Shown in pieces: positions 46,101-59,457 of a stretch of 59,470 bases of DNA. Both the position numbers and the translations under genes were made by a program. The first letter of the stretch is position 1, and each line of letters begins with the position of its first letter. This stretch comes from Hofstenia miamia (taxonomy: Eukaryota > Xenacoelomorpha > Acoela): assembly GCA_004352715.1 (NCBI GenBank), contig SCFE01000114.1, positions 802,998 to 862,467 on the forward strand. The letters run 5' to 3'. Under the pieces are notes generated by a model. That model did no database searches and was not told the DNA's origin. It saw only the letters and a program-made list of their open reading frames with translations.

Positions 46101-48040
46101 ATTGTCTAGATAGTGAGAAAACACAAAGCAATTTCTCTCTATAAATTTTTTGCTTTAATTACAGCTAGAGGCCTTTAAATTATCACGTTGGAAGCAGTGT
46201 GCGCGCAGTTTTTTGCAGTTAGAAAATAAATTTTAAGTTAACAATTTTCTCACAAAATTATAGTTACATGAAAAAATATTGCGCACATACTTAAAATTTT
46301 TCGTCGTCATGTAAGATTTTTTGAGAAATGATTAAATCACTGGAGGACTACATTTTCTTACATGCGGCTGCAGTGACAGGTACTGCAAAAATTGTTCGAG
46401 ATATCAGTGCAATTCTTGGGTAGTATGCTCTATTGTTCTTCCACCGCAACAAATTCGTTTTGTTTCACCGATATCTCCAAACTCAGGGTAACGAACATTT
46501 ATCCGGGCAATTCAATTCTGAAATAAGTATAGTCTTAAGATCATAATGCAAAAACATAATAGTAAGATTTCTGAAACCCTAATTATTAAGAACCAAGATT
46601 AATATATAAACAAAATACGACCAACAGTTTAAATATTTCTTAGTGTATTCATGTTTTAACAACATTAAGTGTAGAGCATTGTAAATTATGTTACTACAAA
46701 TTCGTATTCGCCATAATTTTAAATCGAACCCGTTTGCATATCATAAATCTAAGCACAATAGTATCAAATATATATCTTTTTACAGAAAACATAAATTTTA
46801 CATAGAAATGAGAATACGACTTCTTGAGTCAGTGCTATATTTAGATATTACCCTGCCCGTATTTTACTAAAAAGTGTTGGTAATTCCTGCTCATTATTAT
46901 CTAGAGCAAAATCGTTCGACACGGTTATGGTTCGTCCCTTATGGCAAACAAGCTCAGAGAAGCATCATTGTCTATTTGCCACGACTCTTCTCTTCTATAG
47001 AAAAGCACCGTCACAATTTCTTCTCATTTTTAAACAACTGTCTTCGCTTTTGCTGGCTTTCTTATTCTATCCATCATAACGTCCCATCACATCCAACTCT
47101 CTGTTTGCCAAATACTGTAGCAAAACGAGTATTGCCTTATTGAAGAAACAAATAGTATTTTAAAGAACAAGATACTTAATATTACAAAAATTCAATGAAA
47201 ATGATGTTCAAATAGCTTAAAGCCAAAGAACTTCTGAATAAATTTTGTGAAGCCTATCTCTAAAAAAGTGAAAATTGTCACTTGCAGGAGAGTTCTAGGG
47301 TTAAGATTTCATAATGAATTTAAAATTTGGAATTATTAATGTCTATACAAAGAATAATAATGATTATATGAAGCTATTTTAATTGTACACAATGCTATTT
47401 TACTCTCACATAGTGTACATCCAGAATGGTGTCCTACAGCTTCTTTACTTAATCATGTATTTGTTTATTTTTTGTTTATTGTTTTTAGTGCCTTCTACAG
47501 TAAATAAGAAAAGTGCACAAAAACACTATTAATTGCTAAACGCTTCACGTTTGTCTTTGTTGGGGAAGCCAATTGTCCTAAGTATATAAAGTTAAAGATT
47601 TTTCTTTGTTGTTGCTAAAATAAGTGGTTTTCTTATTTCAAACTAAACTTAAAATACTTGTTAAATTCTCTGTCATTTATGTTAATTTATTTGAAAGTAA
47701 ATAGCTAACTCAATTAAAATTAATGATGAATATCTTTGACTAGTAACATTAATATAAATTGGATTTAACAAAAAAATGAATTTAAGATCATTGAAATTTG
47801 TAGGATAAATTTATATATCACCTCCATATAACATACATTTGATCTCAAGAAGTTTGTTAGTTCGTTGGTGCCAGAGGTGCTTTGGAAGGAAATTCAGGGG
47901 GCTGAACCACCCCTACCACCTTTAAAATCCTATACTCCAAAAGAGACTCTACCACACCTGTCCATTTTAAACAAGCTTTGTAAGAGCTATTGCATTTATG
48001 GAAGACAAATGATAGTGATAAAAATTGAATATCAACATTG
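43151..48040. other. 4.9 kb of AT-rich DNA, no gene recognised
   Basis: The longest stretch in the window without a recognisable element. Short frames (for example 46688-46870 and 46874-47143, plus) have no motif I know. A C-rich ACCCCTCCCTCCTCCCCC patch lies near 43499 and a GGGGGCTGAACCACCCC patch near 47900. It may be ordinary intergenic or intronic sequence. Confidence 0.4.
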
Positions 48041-48159
48041 TTTTTAGCAATTCTTAAAAAAAATGATACAAATTGTTAATATTTTGTAAATATAAGTAAA
48101 TGCATCATCAATATTTTTAATATAGTTTACAAATTTGTAAATATGAAACATTTTAAAAA

Positions 48160-48370
48160 ACAGCTGGTGGTCTGTGGACTTCGATACCAAATTCCACTCC
48201 TGCATCGCTACCACAAGGGTCTCTATTCTATTAATTAAATTGCTACCAACATCATCACTAAAGTGACAATATGGGTCTAGCATGGACCCGAAATACAATA
48301 ATCTGTTTCTTAGAGTGCCAGTTTCAACTTCATGTAAGGCTTTCGATGACTTACACCATCGACTGTGCAA
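48160..48370 (-). pseudogene. LINE (RTE/L1-like) RT thumb fragment
   Basis: The frame reads LRNRLLYFGSMLDPYCHFSD, then DVGSNLINRIETLVVAMQEW. The pattern 'f.YLGS.l...G....dv..RI..A..a......w' is the conserved post-palm segment of many LINE reverse transcriptases. The rest of the RT is absent on both sides. The short match makes this moderately uncertain. Confidence 0.45.
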
Positions 48371-49875
48371 TTACATCTTGAATTAGCTCATCAAGACTGT
48401 GAAATGTTTCATTATGGGCATTATAAATTCAAACTGTAGCAAGAAATTTGACTAAAACGAAGACCTATTTGCAACACCTCTGTCATCTGACATTGGTTTT
48501 TATGTTGCAATTTAGCTTTTTGCTTACTACAACATCTTATTTAAAAAGTATAATTTAGCAAAATGCATGTAAAAAACAAAAACATTTATCAAATTTTAAT
48601 CGTTGCAGATAGCCTATCTTATTTCATTTACAAATAAATGTAGTGGAATTATCTTATATATACCTCAAGAATAGCTTTAAAGTTCTAAGGAGTACACATT
48701 TAGTGATGAACTGCCAACTAAGAATGCCCTGACTAGCGATTTAATTAAGTGTGAAAAATAAATTCTTCCCTCGTTATAATATTTTTTATTTTTATGTGAT
48801 ACAATTGGATTTCTTCAACCCTTATTAATTTGTTATAAATATAGACGAAAGTTTTTCAATGCGTTTTAAACATATTTTTTCTAAGGATAAAGAGTTTGTT
48901 GATTACTAAATGATCCGAAGCATTAAGACATTCTGGTGTATCTTCGTACTACATCAGCACCAACCTTGTTTATTTATTGTGGGTTTGTTGATTAGCTTTT
49001 TTTGAAAACTTAAATAAAGTTTCGCTATGTGAATTTTGATTATCATCTCTTATATATAATAATTTATGATTATAGCTTTCACAGTATGTAGCTAAACCTA
49101 GAAGCCTCGCATGGGAGATTGGCACTCCAATTCTTCCTCTTTATAAAAGAATATTGTTAGAATTCTAAGAGAAAACTGAGATTTTTTAGTTCCATTTAGG
49201 TGTGGTGGAACTCGTCTTATCGTCTTGATGAATTAGTTATTCCTATCTGGTATGCTTGTGCATCCAACTGCATATGAATATTCAGACAGTTGTTTTGCAC
49301 CGGATGCTCGCTTTTATACCTGGAACGTAATTTTTTAGTTATATGAGAAGGACTATGCAAAGAATTAGTATATATAAGAAAACGTGTACGTTTTCATAAT
49401 GGCGCACTTTGTAATAATAATTCAAAAAAAGGAGTAATTTCAATTTTTAATGTTAACCTTATATCAGAAGTGGACATGGGTCAAAATTTGTGTCCCATGA
49501 CCTACACGGCCAGCAAAATATGACCCATGCTTTTAAAGTCCTCAACTGACCCAACTTTTCATGTGACACCTTTCTCGTAACTACATTTCACTTTGAAAAA
49601 CATGCAGCAATAAAATTTGTATGCCTCAAGGACAATTCAGAGAGACTCACTTTGTCTCGGGATGTATGGCATTGCGGTGTGCAGTTATAATACTTCTGCA
49701 GTTAACTGCACTAAGATGGCGCTCATTTTCCGAAGAGCTTCCTTGTACGACAAAAACTTGTTTCGCCTTGCAAGCTAGCACAGGCTATGTATAGGGGTTT
49801 TCATATCACCACGAGTTTGTATTCCCATTAGAAATTGCTTTCTAAATACATATACAGAGAAGAAAGCTTTCGAGG
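48371..49875. other. Intergenic DNA with a GACCCA word cluster
   Basis: No gene recognised. At 49476-49560 GGACATGGGTCAAAATTTGT, CCATGACC and GACCCATG words recur, similar to the 640-700 and 7940-7990 islands. Confidence 0.35.
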
Positions 49876-49895
49876 ATATATATATATATATATAT
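49876..49895. repeat. (TA)n microsatellite
   Basis: A short pure TA tract upstream of the duplicated block. Confidence 0.9.
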
Positions 49896-49966
49896 GTAAT
49901 GGTACACTAGTAATATGCATGTACTTGTTAATAAGACAGAGTTCTTACATGGTCACACGTTATGCA

Positions 49967-51337
49967 CGTTATGTCAAATGTGTTCGTAGATGCAACACAT
50001 CACCCCTTTCTAAAGGATTTACATTGGTTACTAGTGGCTCAACGTATTAAATATAAGACAATAATTATTTTCATCTGAAAAGTGATACAAGACTGAGAAC
50101 CCATGGTTAACACAGAAACAGCAATTTCGGAATTCGTTGCCCACTTCATTTTGATCATTGTCTTAAGAACACTCTTTTAAATCAGCTGCTTAGGGCTTCT
50201 AACTGTTTTTGCATAAGCATTACATTTGTTTGAAAACTGAGACATTTATGTTTTTAAGGCTTTATAAATATATATATATATATATATATTTGTGTATCTA
50301 CAGGAAATTGTATAAATTTAAATAAATGCCAATAACCAATTATAGTAGTGGTATATATGTACATATGATATGTATCGTTAGGTTTACATACAAAAAAATA
50401 TAATTTTAAGAATTTCAATATAGAAATGTCGATGGTTTGCTGAAAGTTTTCGGAGTTGCCGAAAACTTTATTTAAGAATGAGAACATTGCACCATTTAAA
50501 ATTTAGCTGTGATTGCAGGATTATTTGGAGTACTTCTGTTAATTATCGAAATCGTTTCTTTTATTATAGTTTGATTTGAATTTAAATTTTTATAATAACT
50601 TTTATAAAAATATAAGAATATAGGTAGAGTTTATCCATTAGATTCTCACAGTATTTACGTTTCCTTTGTCTAAGCAAATTTTTCAACATCTTTTTATTCA
50701 ATTTTTGGCGGCCTAGTTTGATATTAATAGACGCAATGATTGTTTGACAAAGTTTCATAGTTATGTCCTAATAAGGCCTTGTAATTAATCCAATTAAATA
50801 ATCATTTGTTTTGCTAAGTCGATTTTCCAGATGCAACCCACTTTCCAATTTTTTTATTATAATCTAAATCAAACCCTCGAAATATGTTAACAATATATCA
50901 AAATACTTTTAGAGGTCTAAATTTAGCTTCTCTCTCAATTAAATTCTAAAAATATAGGTTTTTTAACAAAGAAATCCCGGTGAATTTTTTCGTAAAATTT
51001 CAAAAAACTCATTTCTTCGCTATAACTAATTATTTTTTCGCCCGACTTCATCCAGTTCATTATATTAATTCACACAACGGTTTGGTATTTTTTCTAACAT
51101 TATGCTTTCCTAAAATACATTATTGAAAGTTTCTCTAATCCTTTATTCTTAGTGCTATTACCTCGAAGATTACACATTTCCTGTCTACATAAATCCATAC
51201 TTCAATTATATATCATTGTTTCATGTGAAACTATTTTCCTTTTAATTCTTCACATTTTGACTATTAATACAATAATGACAGAGAGGAAAGCATATAGCAT
51301 GCTATTTCAAATTAAGATTCAAATCTTGATGTTTTCT
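49967..51337. repeat. 1371-bp duplication, first copy
   Basis: Identical in length to 51339-52709 (constant 1372-bp offset at every landmark checked). The only substitution noted is GACAGAGAGG versus GACAGAGGGG near the right end. It contains its own (TA)n tract (50270-50290) with the same position in both copies. No gene is recognised inside. A lone N at 51338 separates the copies, so the duplication is probably an unmerged contig overlap and not biology. Confidence 0.95.
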
Positions 51338-51338
51338 N

Positions 51339-52709
51339 CGTTATGTCAAATGTGTTCGTAGATGCAACACATCACCCCTTTCTAAAGGATTTACATTGGT
51401 TACTAGTGGCTCAACGTATTAAATATAAGACAATAATTATTTTCATCTGAAAAGTGATACAAGACTGAGAACCCATGGTTAACACAGAAACAGCAATTTC
51501 GGAATTCGTTGCCCACTTCATTTTGATCATTGTCTTAAGAACACTCTTTTAAATCAGCTGCTTAGGGCTTCTAACTGTTTTTGCATAAGCATTACATTTG
51601 TTTGAAAACTGAGACATTTATGTTTTTAAGGCTTTATAAATATATATATATATATATATATTTGTGTATCTACAGGAAATTGTATAAATTTAAATAAATG
51701 CCAATAACCAATTATAGTAGTGGTATATATGTACATATGATATGTATCGTTAGGTTTACATACAAAAAAATATAATTTTAAGAATTTCAATATAGAAATG
51801 TCGATGGTTTGCTGAAAGTTTTCGGAGTTGCCGAAAACTTTATTTAAGAATGAGAACATTGCACCATTTAAAATTTAGCTGTGATTGCAGGATTATTTGG
51901 AGTACTTCTGTTAATTATCGAAATCGTTTCTTTTATTATAGTTTGATTTGAATTTAAATTTTTATAATAACTTTTATAAAAATATAAGAATATAGGTAGA
52001 GTTTATCCATTAGATTCTCACAGTATTTACGTTTCCTTTGTCTAAGCAAATTTTTCAACATCTTTTTATTCAATTTTTGGCGGCCTAGTTTGATATTAAT
52101 AGACGCAATGATTGTTTGACAAAGTTTCATAGTTATGTCCTAATAAGGCCTTGTAATTAATCCAATTAAATAATCATTTGTTTTGCTAAGTCGATTTTCC
52201 AGATGCAACCCACTTTCCAATTTTTTTATTATAATCTAAATCAAACCCTCGAAATATGTTAACAATATATCAAAATACTTTTAGAGGTCTAAATTTAGCT
52301 TCTCTCTCAATTAAATTCTAAAAATATAGGTTTTTTAACAAAGAAATCCCGGTGAATTTTTTCGTAAAATTTCAAAAAACTCATTTCTTCGCTATAACTA
52401 ATTATTTTTTCGCCCGACTTCATCCAGTTCATTATATTAATTCACACAACGGTTTGGTATTTTTTCTAACATTATGCTTTCCTAAAATACATTATTGAAA
52501 GTTTCTCTAATCCTTTATTCTTAGTGCTATTACCTCGAAGATTACACATTTCCTGTCTACATAAATCCATACTTCAATTATATATCATTGTTTCATGTGA
52601 AACTATTTTCCTTTTAATTCTTCACATTTTGACTATTAATACAATAATGACAGAGGGGAAAGCATATAGCATGCTATTTCAAATTAAGATTCAAATCTTG
52701 ATGTTTTCT
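51339..52709. repeat. 1371-bp duplication, second copy
   Basis: See 49967-51337. The first copy is entered from unique sequence on its left and the second leaves into unique sequence on its right, as expected if two overlapping contigs were abutted. Confidence 0.95.
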
Positions 52710-53785
52710 TAGAGTTCACAATAACATAGGGTTTGTTCATCATAACCAAGCCAATTCGCCACAATTTTAAAAGTTATGCGTTTAAAAATTCAATTATTTA
52801 ATTTTTGGATATTCATGGATCATTGTGGAACAAAAATAAAAGCTAATATATAAATTTATTCATTCTTAAGGTAAATTGTTGAAGTAAAGTCGCTCAAATG
52901 GACATGAGAATAAGCTCACAGCCATGTTGTTATGCAAATCAAACAATATATCTGTGTGTACCAATCATATTAAACTATGGGAACTAATTACATGTTTGGT
53001 ATAATAATCAAAATATTACGTCTTCCTTAAGACACCACGGGTATTGATGGTTATGTAATGACACAAAAAGTATGCTCTGATGGTGTATCTTTCAGGACAA
53101 ATTACAAGCATTTACAAAGAAATTGTGGTAAAACCAAATAATAATATTAAAGATGCCACTTTGTTCAAGAAACAATGGATTTCATTTGTAGAACCATTTT
53201 ACCAACACGTAAGGTGTCCATAGCCGTACTTTCCCACATTTGCCCAACAATCGTTTTTCCGTTCCTGTCAATGACAACTTCACTACTTTATCATCATCGA
53301 TCAGAATCATAGTCCTTTGATTTTGATTCGCTATTTTCAGATGAACTACCTCAAAGATAACAGCGGATTAACTCGAATATTGATAGGGAGTAAAACCTCT
53401 TTAAAAAATAAAAGTGCATAAAAGATCCAGTGAGCTGGTGAAGGTCTTAATGCAGCATTCCTTTCTTAAAGTCATTGCAAAAATTTTGCTCTGCATTCCA
53501 GTGTCGATTGCAATGTGTAGACGACTGGTCATTGTTGTCTAATTTTGTTAAAATAGAGACAAAAATGTGACCAGAAATATTAGGTGCAATGATTTACGGT
53601 AAACACGTCAATACCAATAAAAATACTTTTAAGATTGTTCATTATTTCAAAATATTTCTAACACGACAACACTGATGATTAACTTGCAAATGATGAAAAT
53701 TCCACCTTGAATACTTTTTATTTTAGACTGCTTTGCTGGTTTGCATTCTCCATAAATCATTTTTTACACAAATAATGTGATTGTA
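52710..53785. other. Intergenic DNA, nothing recognised
   Basis: No motif-bearing frame or repeat. Confidence 0.3.
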
Positions 53786-53789
53786 TTTT

Positions 53790-54672
53790 AATGGAGCCGT
53801 GGGGCCATGGAAACTGTTTTATGGCTGGAGCTTTTTGGCTGGTCCCACCCGACTGATAATTTTTATTTGTAACCCTGATCGTGATGGAAAAAGCCTTAGT
53901 TGGCCCCGGCCGCAAATCTTAAAGCCGTTCTCCGTCATAAGCTTTTTATTGCATATAATATTTACCAAATTTCTCATAATTTATCTCGATTTACATTCAC
54001 ATTGAGTACAACTGTAACAACCCTGTTAAATTCAGTTTGTGATTTGAAAATTGAAGCCGCGGTCATAAGGGTACAGGCTGGCTGCGGGCAAACTGTAACT
54101 ACGGCAAAGTAATGAGTTTTAGAGGTACCGCCAGAAAAATTAAATAGTAACATTGTAGTTTACAATATATGATAAAAAAGTAAATATAGGATTGTATTAT
54201 CAATTCTGACTACTATGCAATTAATATACTGTACTTACTCTACATCTGCTGGAGAGTGCACAATATATTAGAACAAACTTTTCATTGCTTCATTTGTATT
54301 TTCAACCTTCATTAGGGTAAACATCCGGTTAGGTAGGCGAATGCTTTCCCATTACTCTATGTATATAGGGATATTCTTTTGAATATTATGCCTTTGTATT
54401 CGCAGACCATTTTCAATTTAAATGGATCAGCTGCCTTCGCTTACCTAAAGTCCTAACAACATGGATCATATGGATCATCTGTGAATTGATCCATACAAAC
54501 GCTTGGATTGGATATAGATTGAAAAATATTCCTGGGACCTACACTTACCTTGCATAAAACTCATTATTCAATGCAATTCAATTTGTAAGTCAAAGTAAAA
54601 GCTCAACTTACGTGATTTGAAAATTCAAGCAGTGGCCGGCCACGGCTGTACGGGCTCAGGCCGCAAAACATT
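53790..54672. mobile_element. Putative non-autonomous element with GGCCGG/GGGGCC words
   Basis: GC-rich clusters occur at 53790-53935, 54055-54100 and 54632-54668. Two of them, each preceded by GATTTGAAAATT(G/C)AAGC, are diverged direct copies about 575 bp apart (54041 and 54617). The spacing suggests two related elements or one with duplicated ends. No coding capacity. Confidence 0.4.
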
Positions 54673-55606
54673 AGTATGTGGGAATGCATTTTTGTTGACC
54701 AATATATTGTCCCAAGTATCAGCTTCTGTATCTAGCAGGCGTTGCAGAATCCTGGAATAGTTCATTTTTTGAGAATTCAAAAGCATTTATCAATTTATAT
54801 AATTTGACAATGAGATCAGGGCTCTCTCTCAAACTACATGCTGTTTATGTCGAATATTAAATTTTTTGCTTTCACAGCACAACACATTGTGTAGGCATAA
54901 CAATCCACCTTCAAAAATTTACAATTTTGACTCACCAAAAAACGTTGATTCCTATGTTATTCTTTGTATTTTTAAACTTAGCAACAAACTAGTTATCCTG
55001 TTAATTTCTTCTACACCACATAACCCTTAACAGTCCTAGCACTTTGTAGAATTTGTAATGGTTTCTAGACAAAAATATATAAAATTCTTTAAAATTGTGA
55101 TAATCTGCGAGTACTATTGGATAGAGAATAGTCTCCATTCATTTTAATCTTGGGTAATCTGTGGACAGAATACAAAGTAGTTGAGGTATGTTATTGCTGC
55201 CATTGACTTTAGACCACTTTATTATCTGATCAATAGAGATAGGAAAAAGTTGAATATTTTTAAAAATAGGATTTTCCACTGAAAAAAAATTCCATATTTT
55301 AATGTATCTCAACCGCACGAATATTTATTATGACTTATTTTCTTCTCAAAAGAGAAGCAGATTTTTCCATAGATGCGTCCAAATCCCAGGATTTTTAATA
55401 GGCTTGGCGGAGTTTTAGGAGAATGCAAACAAAACGTTTTGTGACTTTAAAGACAAAACAGGTTGTTTGGAGTTAAGTAGAGGAAAAACATTGCATTATA
55501 CTCTGTATATTAATATTAATTTGATCTTGCAACATGTGCTTTTTTGAATTTGTTGCAGCATTCTATTCATTAACTAAAACATTTTAAACATCAGCACATC
55601 CCTCTA
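54673..55606. other. Intergenic DNA, nothing recognised
   Basis: No motif-bearing frame or repeat. Confidence 0.3.
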
Positions 55607-56470
55607 TAAACCAATTTTTACGGCGCTCTTTAGATTAACTATTTTATTGCTTTAAAAAACTATAACAGAAGTTGACCAAGGCAATCTTTGCAATCCTTGC
55701 ATGGACTCAATAACTCACCAACTAAAATCTCCAACCATCAAAAGACAGAAGTTTCTCTTCGCTTGAATTTATGTTATAAATCCTGCTCAGGTCATTAACA
55801 ATTGTCTACAATCGTTGGTAAGTTTTGGCCTCTCAATGAACTTTGGTAGATATCTGCAGAAAGCAACATAACGTAGACATTCTTATTATCTGAACATTAG
55901 GAATGNGTGCAAACATGGCATCAAAATGAGCTTTGCTAGTATATCTGCAGAAAGCAACATAACGTAGACATTCGTATTATCTGAACACTAGGAATGTTTT
56001 TAAAAAAATATGGTACTTCATTTAAACTTAAGGTTTTTTTTGCGTATTTCAGAGGNTAAACCAATTTTTACGGCGTTCTTTAGATTAACTATTTTATTGC
56101 TTTAAAAAACTATAACAGAAGTTGACTAAGGCAATATTTGCAATCCTTGCTTTTAATGGACTCAATAACTCACCAACTAAAATCTGCACCCATCACAAGA
56201 TAGAAGTTTCTCTTCGCTTGTATTTATGTTATAAATCCTGCTCAGGTCACGAACAATTGAGGTGAGCCATTGCGCAAAGTATACAATCGTTGGAAGGTTT
56301 TGGCGCAGTGACTTCTGGACGTGCAAACATGGCATCAAAATGAGCTTTGCTAGTATATCTGCAGAAAGCAACATAACGTAGACATTCGTATTATCTGAAC
56401 ACTAGGAATGTTTTTAAAAAAATATGGTACTTCATTTAAACTTAAGGTTTTTTTTGCGTATTTCAGAGGC
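55607..56470. repeat. Three overlapping near-copies joined at lone Ns (probable alleles)
   Basis: 55607-55905 resembles 56057-56411 with several substitutions and a ~60-bp difference in the middle. 55907-56055 matches about 56321-56469. The joins are N at 55906 and 56056. The simplest reading is one locus represented by two haplotypes, one of them broken into two small contigs and inserted beside the other. Confidence 0.85.
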
Positions 56471-56577
56471 AGGATGAATTTTGATAGGAATTTTTGGGCT
56501 GTCCCGAGAGCACATTAACACATAAATGTATCGATACCACAGTGTTTTCAAGTTTCTTAACAGACAAAAAATGTTTA

Positions 56578-58249
56578 AAGATGTGAACAGAACCGAGTGT
56601 AGCCTCATGCACATGATGATGTGAACAGTACAGAGTGTAACCTCATTCACATGAAGATGTGAACAGAACAGAGTGTAACCTCATGCACATGAAGATGTGA
56701 ACAGAACAGAGTGTAACCTCATGCACATGAAGATGTGAACAGAACAGAGTGTAACCTCATGCACATGAAGATGTGAACAGAACAGAGTGTAACCTCATGC
56801 ACATGAAGATGTGAACAGAACAGAGTGTAACCTCATGCACATGAAGATGTGAACAGAACAGAGTGTAACCTCATGCACATGAAGATGTGAACAGAACAGA
56901 GTGTAACCTCATGCACATGAAGATGTGAACAGAACAGAGTGTAACCTCATGCACATGAAGATGTGAACAGAACAGAGTGTAACCTCATGCACATGAAGAT
57001 GTGAACAGAACAGAGTGTAACCTCATGCACATGAAGATGTGAACAGAACAGAGTGTAACCTCATGCACATGAAGATGTGAACAGAACAGAGTGTAACCTC
57101 ATGCACATGAAGATGTGAACAGAACAGAGTGTAACCTCATGCACATGAAGATGTGAACAGAACAGAGTGTAACCTCATGCACATGAAGATGTGAACAGAA
57201 CAGAGTGTAACCTCATGCACATGAAGATGTGAACAGAACAGAGTGTAACCTCATGCACATGAAGATGTGAACAGAACAGAGTGTAACCTCATGCACATGA
57301 AGATGTGAACAGAACAGAGTGTAACCTCATGCACATGAAGATGTGAACAGAACAGAGTGTAACCTCATGCACATGAAGATGTGAACAGAACAGAGTGTAA
57401 CCTCATGCACATGAAGATGTGAACAGAACAGAGTGTAACCTCATGCACATGAAGATGTGAACAGAACAGAGTGTAACCTCATGCACATGAAGATGTGAAC
57501 AGAACAGAGTGTAACCTCATGCACATGAAGATGTGAACAGAACAGAGTGTAACCTCATGCACATGAAGATGTGAACAGAACAGAGTGTAACCTCATGCAC
57601 ATGAAGATGTGAACAGAACAGAGTGTAACCTCATGCACATGAAGATGTGAACAGAACAGAGTGTAACCTCATGCACATGAAGATGTGAACAGAACAGAGT
57701 GTAACCTCATGCACATGAAGATGTGAACAGAACAGAGTGTAACCTCATGCACATGAAGATGTGAACAGAACAGAGTGTAACCTCATGCACATGAAGATGT
57801 GAACAGAACAGAGTGTAACCTCATGCACATGAAGATGTGAACAGAACAGAGTGTAACCTCATGCACATGAAGATGTGAACAGAACAGAGTGTAACCTCAT
57901 GCACATGAAGATGTGAACAGAACAGAGTGTAACCTCATGCACATGAAGATGTGAACAGAACAGAGTGTAACCTCATGCACATGAAGATGTGAACAGAACA
58001 GAGTGTAACCTCATGCACATGAAGATGTGAACAGAACAGAGTGTAACCTCATGCACATGAAGATGTGAACAGAACAGAGTGTAACCTCATGCACATGAAG
58101 ATGTGAACAGAACAGAGTGTAACCTCATGCACATGAAGATGTGAACAGAACAGAGTGTAACCTCATGCACATGAAGATGTGAACAGAACAGAGTGTAAGC
58201 TGATGCACATGAAGTTGTGAACAGAACAGAGTGCAACCTCATGCACATG
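56578..58249. repeat. 38-bp minisatellite, 44 units
   Basis: Unit AAGATGTGAACAGAACAGAG followed by TGTAACCTCATGCACATG; 1672 bp divided by 38 is exactly 44. Internal units appear identical, while the first two and last two carry several substitutions each, the edge-divergence expected of unequal exchange. Each unit contains the palindrome TCATG-CA-CATGA across the unit junction. With 38 not divisible by three and TGA and TAA in each unit, it is not coding. It is not a CRISPR array: there are no spacers. Confidence 0.97.
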
Positions 58250-59457
58250 GTTACACTAGGATGTTTACGGCTAATACCATTTCACTAATACAGCTTTGCA
58301 GAGATGCGGGTGCCCCTGGGTACCCATGGGATGAGCTGGGCTAGTATTTTTAATGAAATTATTCATATTCTGTTCCTTTGCTTAATATTGGACATTTAAC
58401 AGTGAATTCTTGAAAGCAAATTTATCCTACTTTGAAACTGTCCCAAGATAATGATTTGGACAACAGAAGGACTAACACATCATACTTCTATAATGGAGAA
58501 AGCATACAGCGAATTTTTAAGAGAGAGTATAAACTGAAGGGTTCTCTGTCAATGAACGTGAAAGGAATTTAGCCAGCGTGCATTTTGCTGAATAAGACAC
58601 AGAAAGTGCAATCTTGCAATATTACTGTGGGACTGAATGTTGAAAATACTACCAATTATGTGGTGTGTTCAATGTATAAAGACCGATTAAAGGTTTTTTA
58701 TGGATCCTGTAATATACATAGATCATCTATGGTTAAAAAATCTCACTTGTACTTATGGTTAAAAAATCTCACTTGTACTTTTATTTCTCCCATACTTAGG
58801 CTTGGAGTTGGAATTCAATTGGATTCCAGTTTCACATTGGGATTGGTTGAACAAGCAAAGTAAGAACTTCATCGGATAACAATTGAAGTTGAACTGGAAT
58901 GAACTTATTAAAGTCTTCAAATATCATAACTAAATTTATATTGTTTTAATAGTGATTTTGCAGAATAATGCTGTTGCATCTATTCATGATGCACTATCGT
59001 AACATAATAAGTATATCTAAATCACCAAGTTTTCCATCTCTCGAAGAGAGATTTCTTAAATTGTGAAGTTTTGTTTAATTTTTTATCATAATAGAATAGA
59101 TATATCTACATGTAGTGTCCTCTCATTCTAAAATAGTTCAAAATATTCCAAATAGTTTTACTAGGGCCAGCATTCAGTATTATCTAATTATCAAAGCAGT
59201 ATTTTAGAAGTTAAACCAAGGTTTTGTAAAATACAGGAAGAACAGGAACAAGGCTCATAACGTTATGATTTGCATATTTAATTTAATTAAGTAAGTCTAT
59301 TATTACCCTATTTGACTTCAGGTAATATAATTCCGTTAACAATTCAAGAAGCATGAATTTTACATACAAAACATGACAAAAAATTCAATTGAATATAACA
59401 GAAAATGTATTTACGCAATAATCTTAAATACATACTACATAAATACCAGTAGGTGTC
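58250..59457. other. Intergenic DNA with a 26-bp tandem duplication
   Basis: TATGGTTAAAAAATCTCACT plus TGTACT is repeated twice in tandem at about 58729-58780. The 92-codon frame covering it (58585-58863) has no recognised domain. Nothing else is seen. Confidence 0.4.

Noticed and set aside
50254-50487. 77-codon frame present twice (also 51626-51859) as a duplicated gene
   Set aside because: It includes a translated (TA)n tract and lies in the assembly-duplicated block; no domain or other coding evidence.
56578-58249. CRISPR array
   Set aside because: The 38-bp units are head to tail with no spacers, and the sequence is eukaryotic.
56578-58249. Clustered steroid-hormone response elements (AGAACA GAG TGTAAC in each unit)
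   Set aside because: Only one half-site matches the consensus; the second is 4 of 6, and such half-sites are common by chance. The host is probably an invertebrate lacking the vertebrate receptor.
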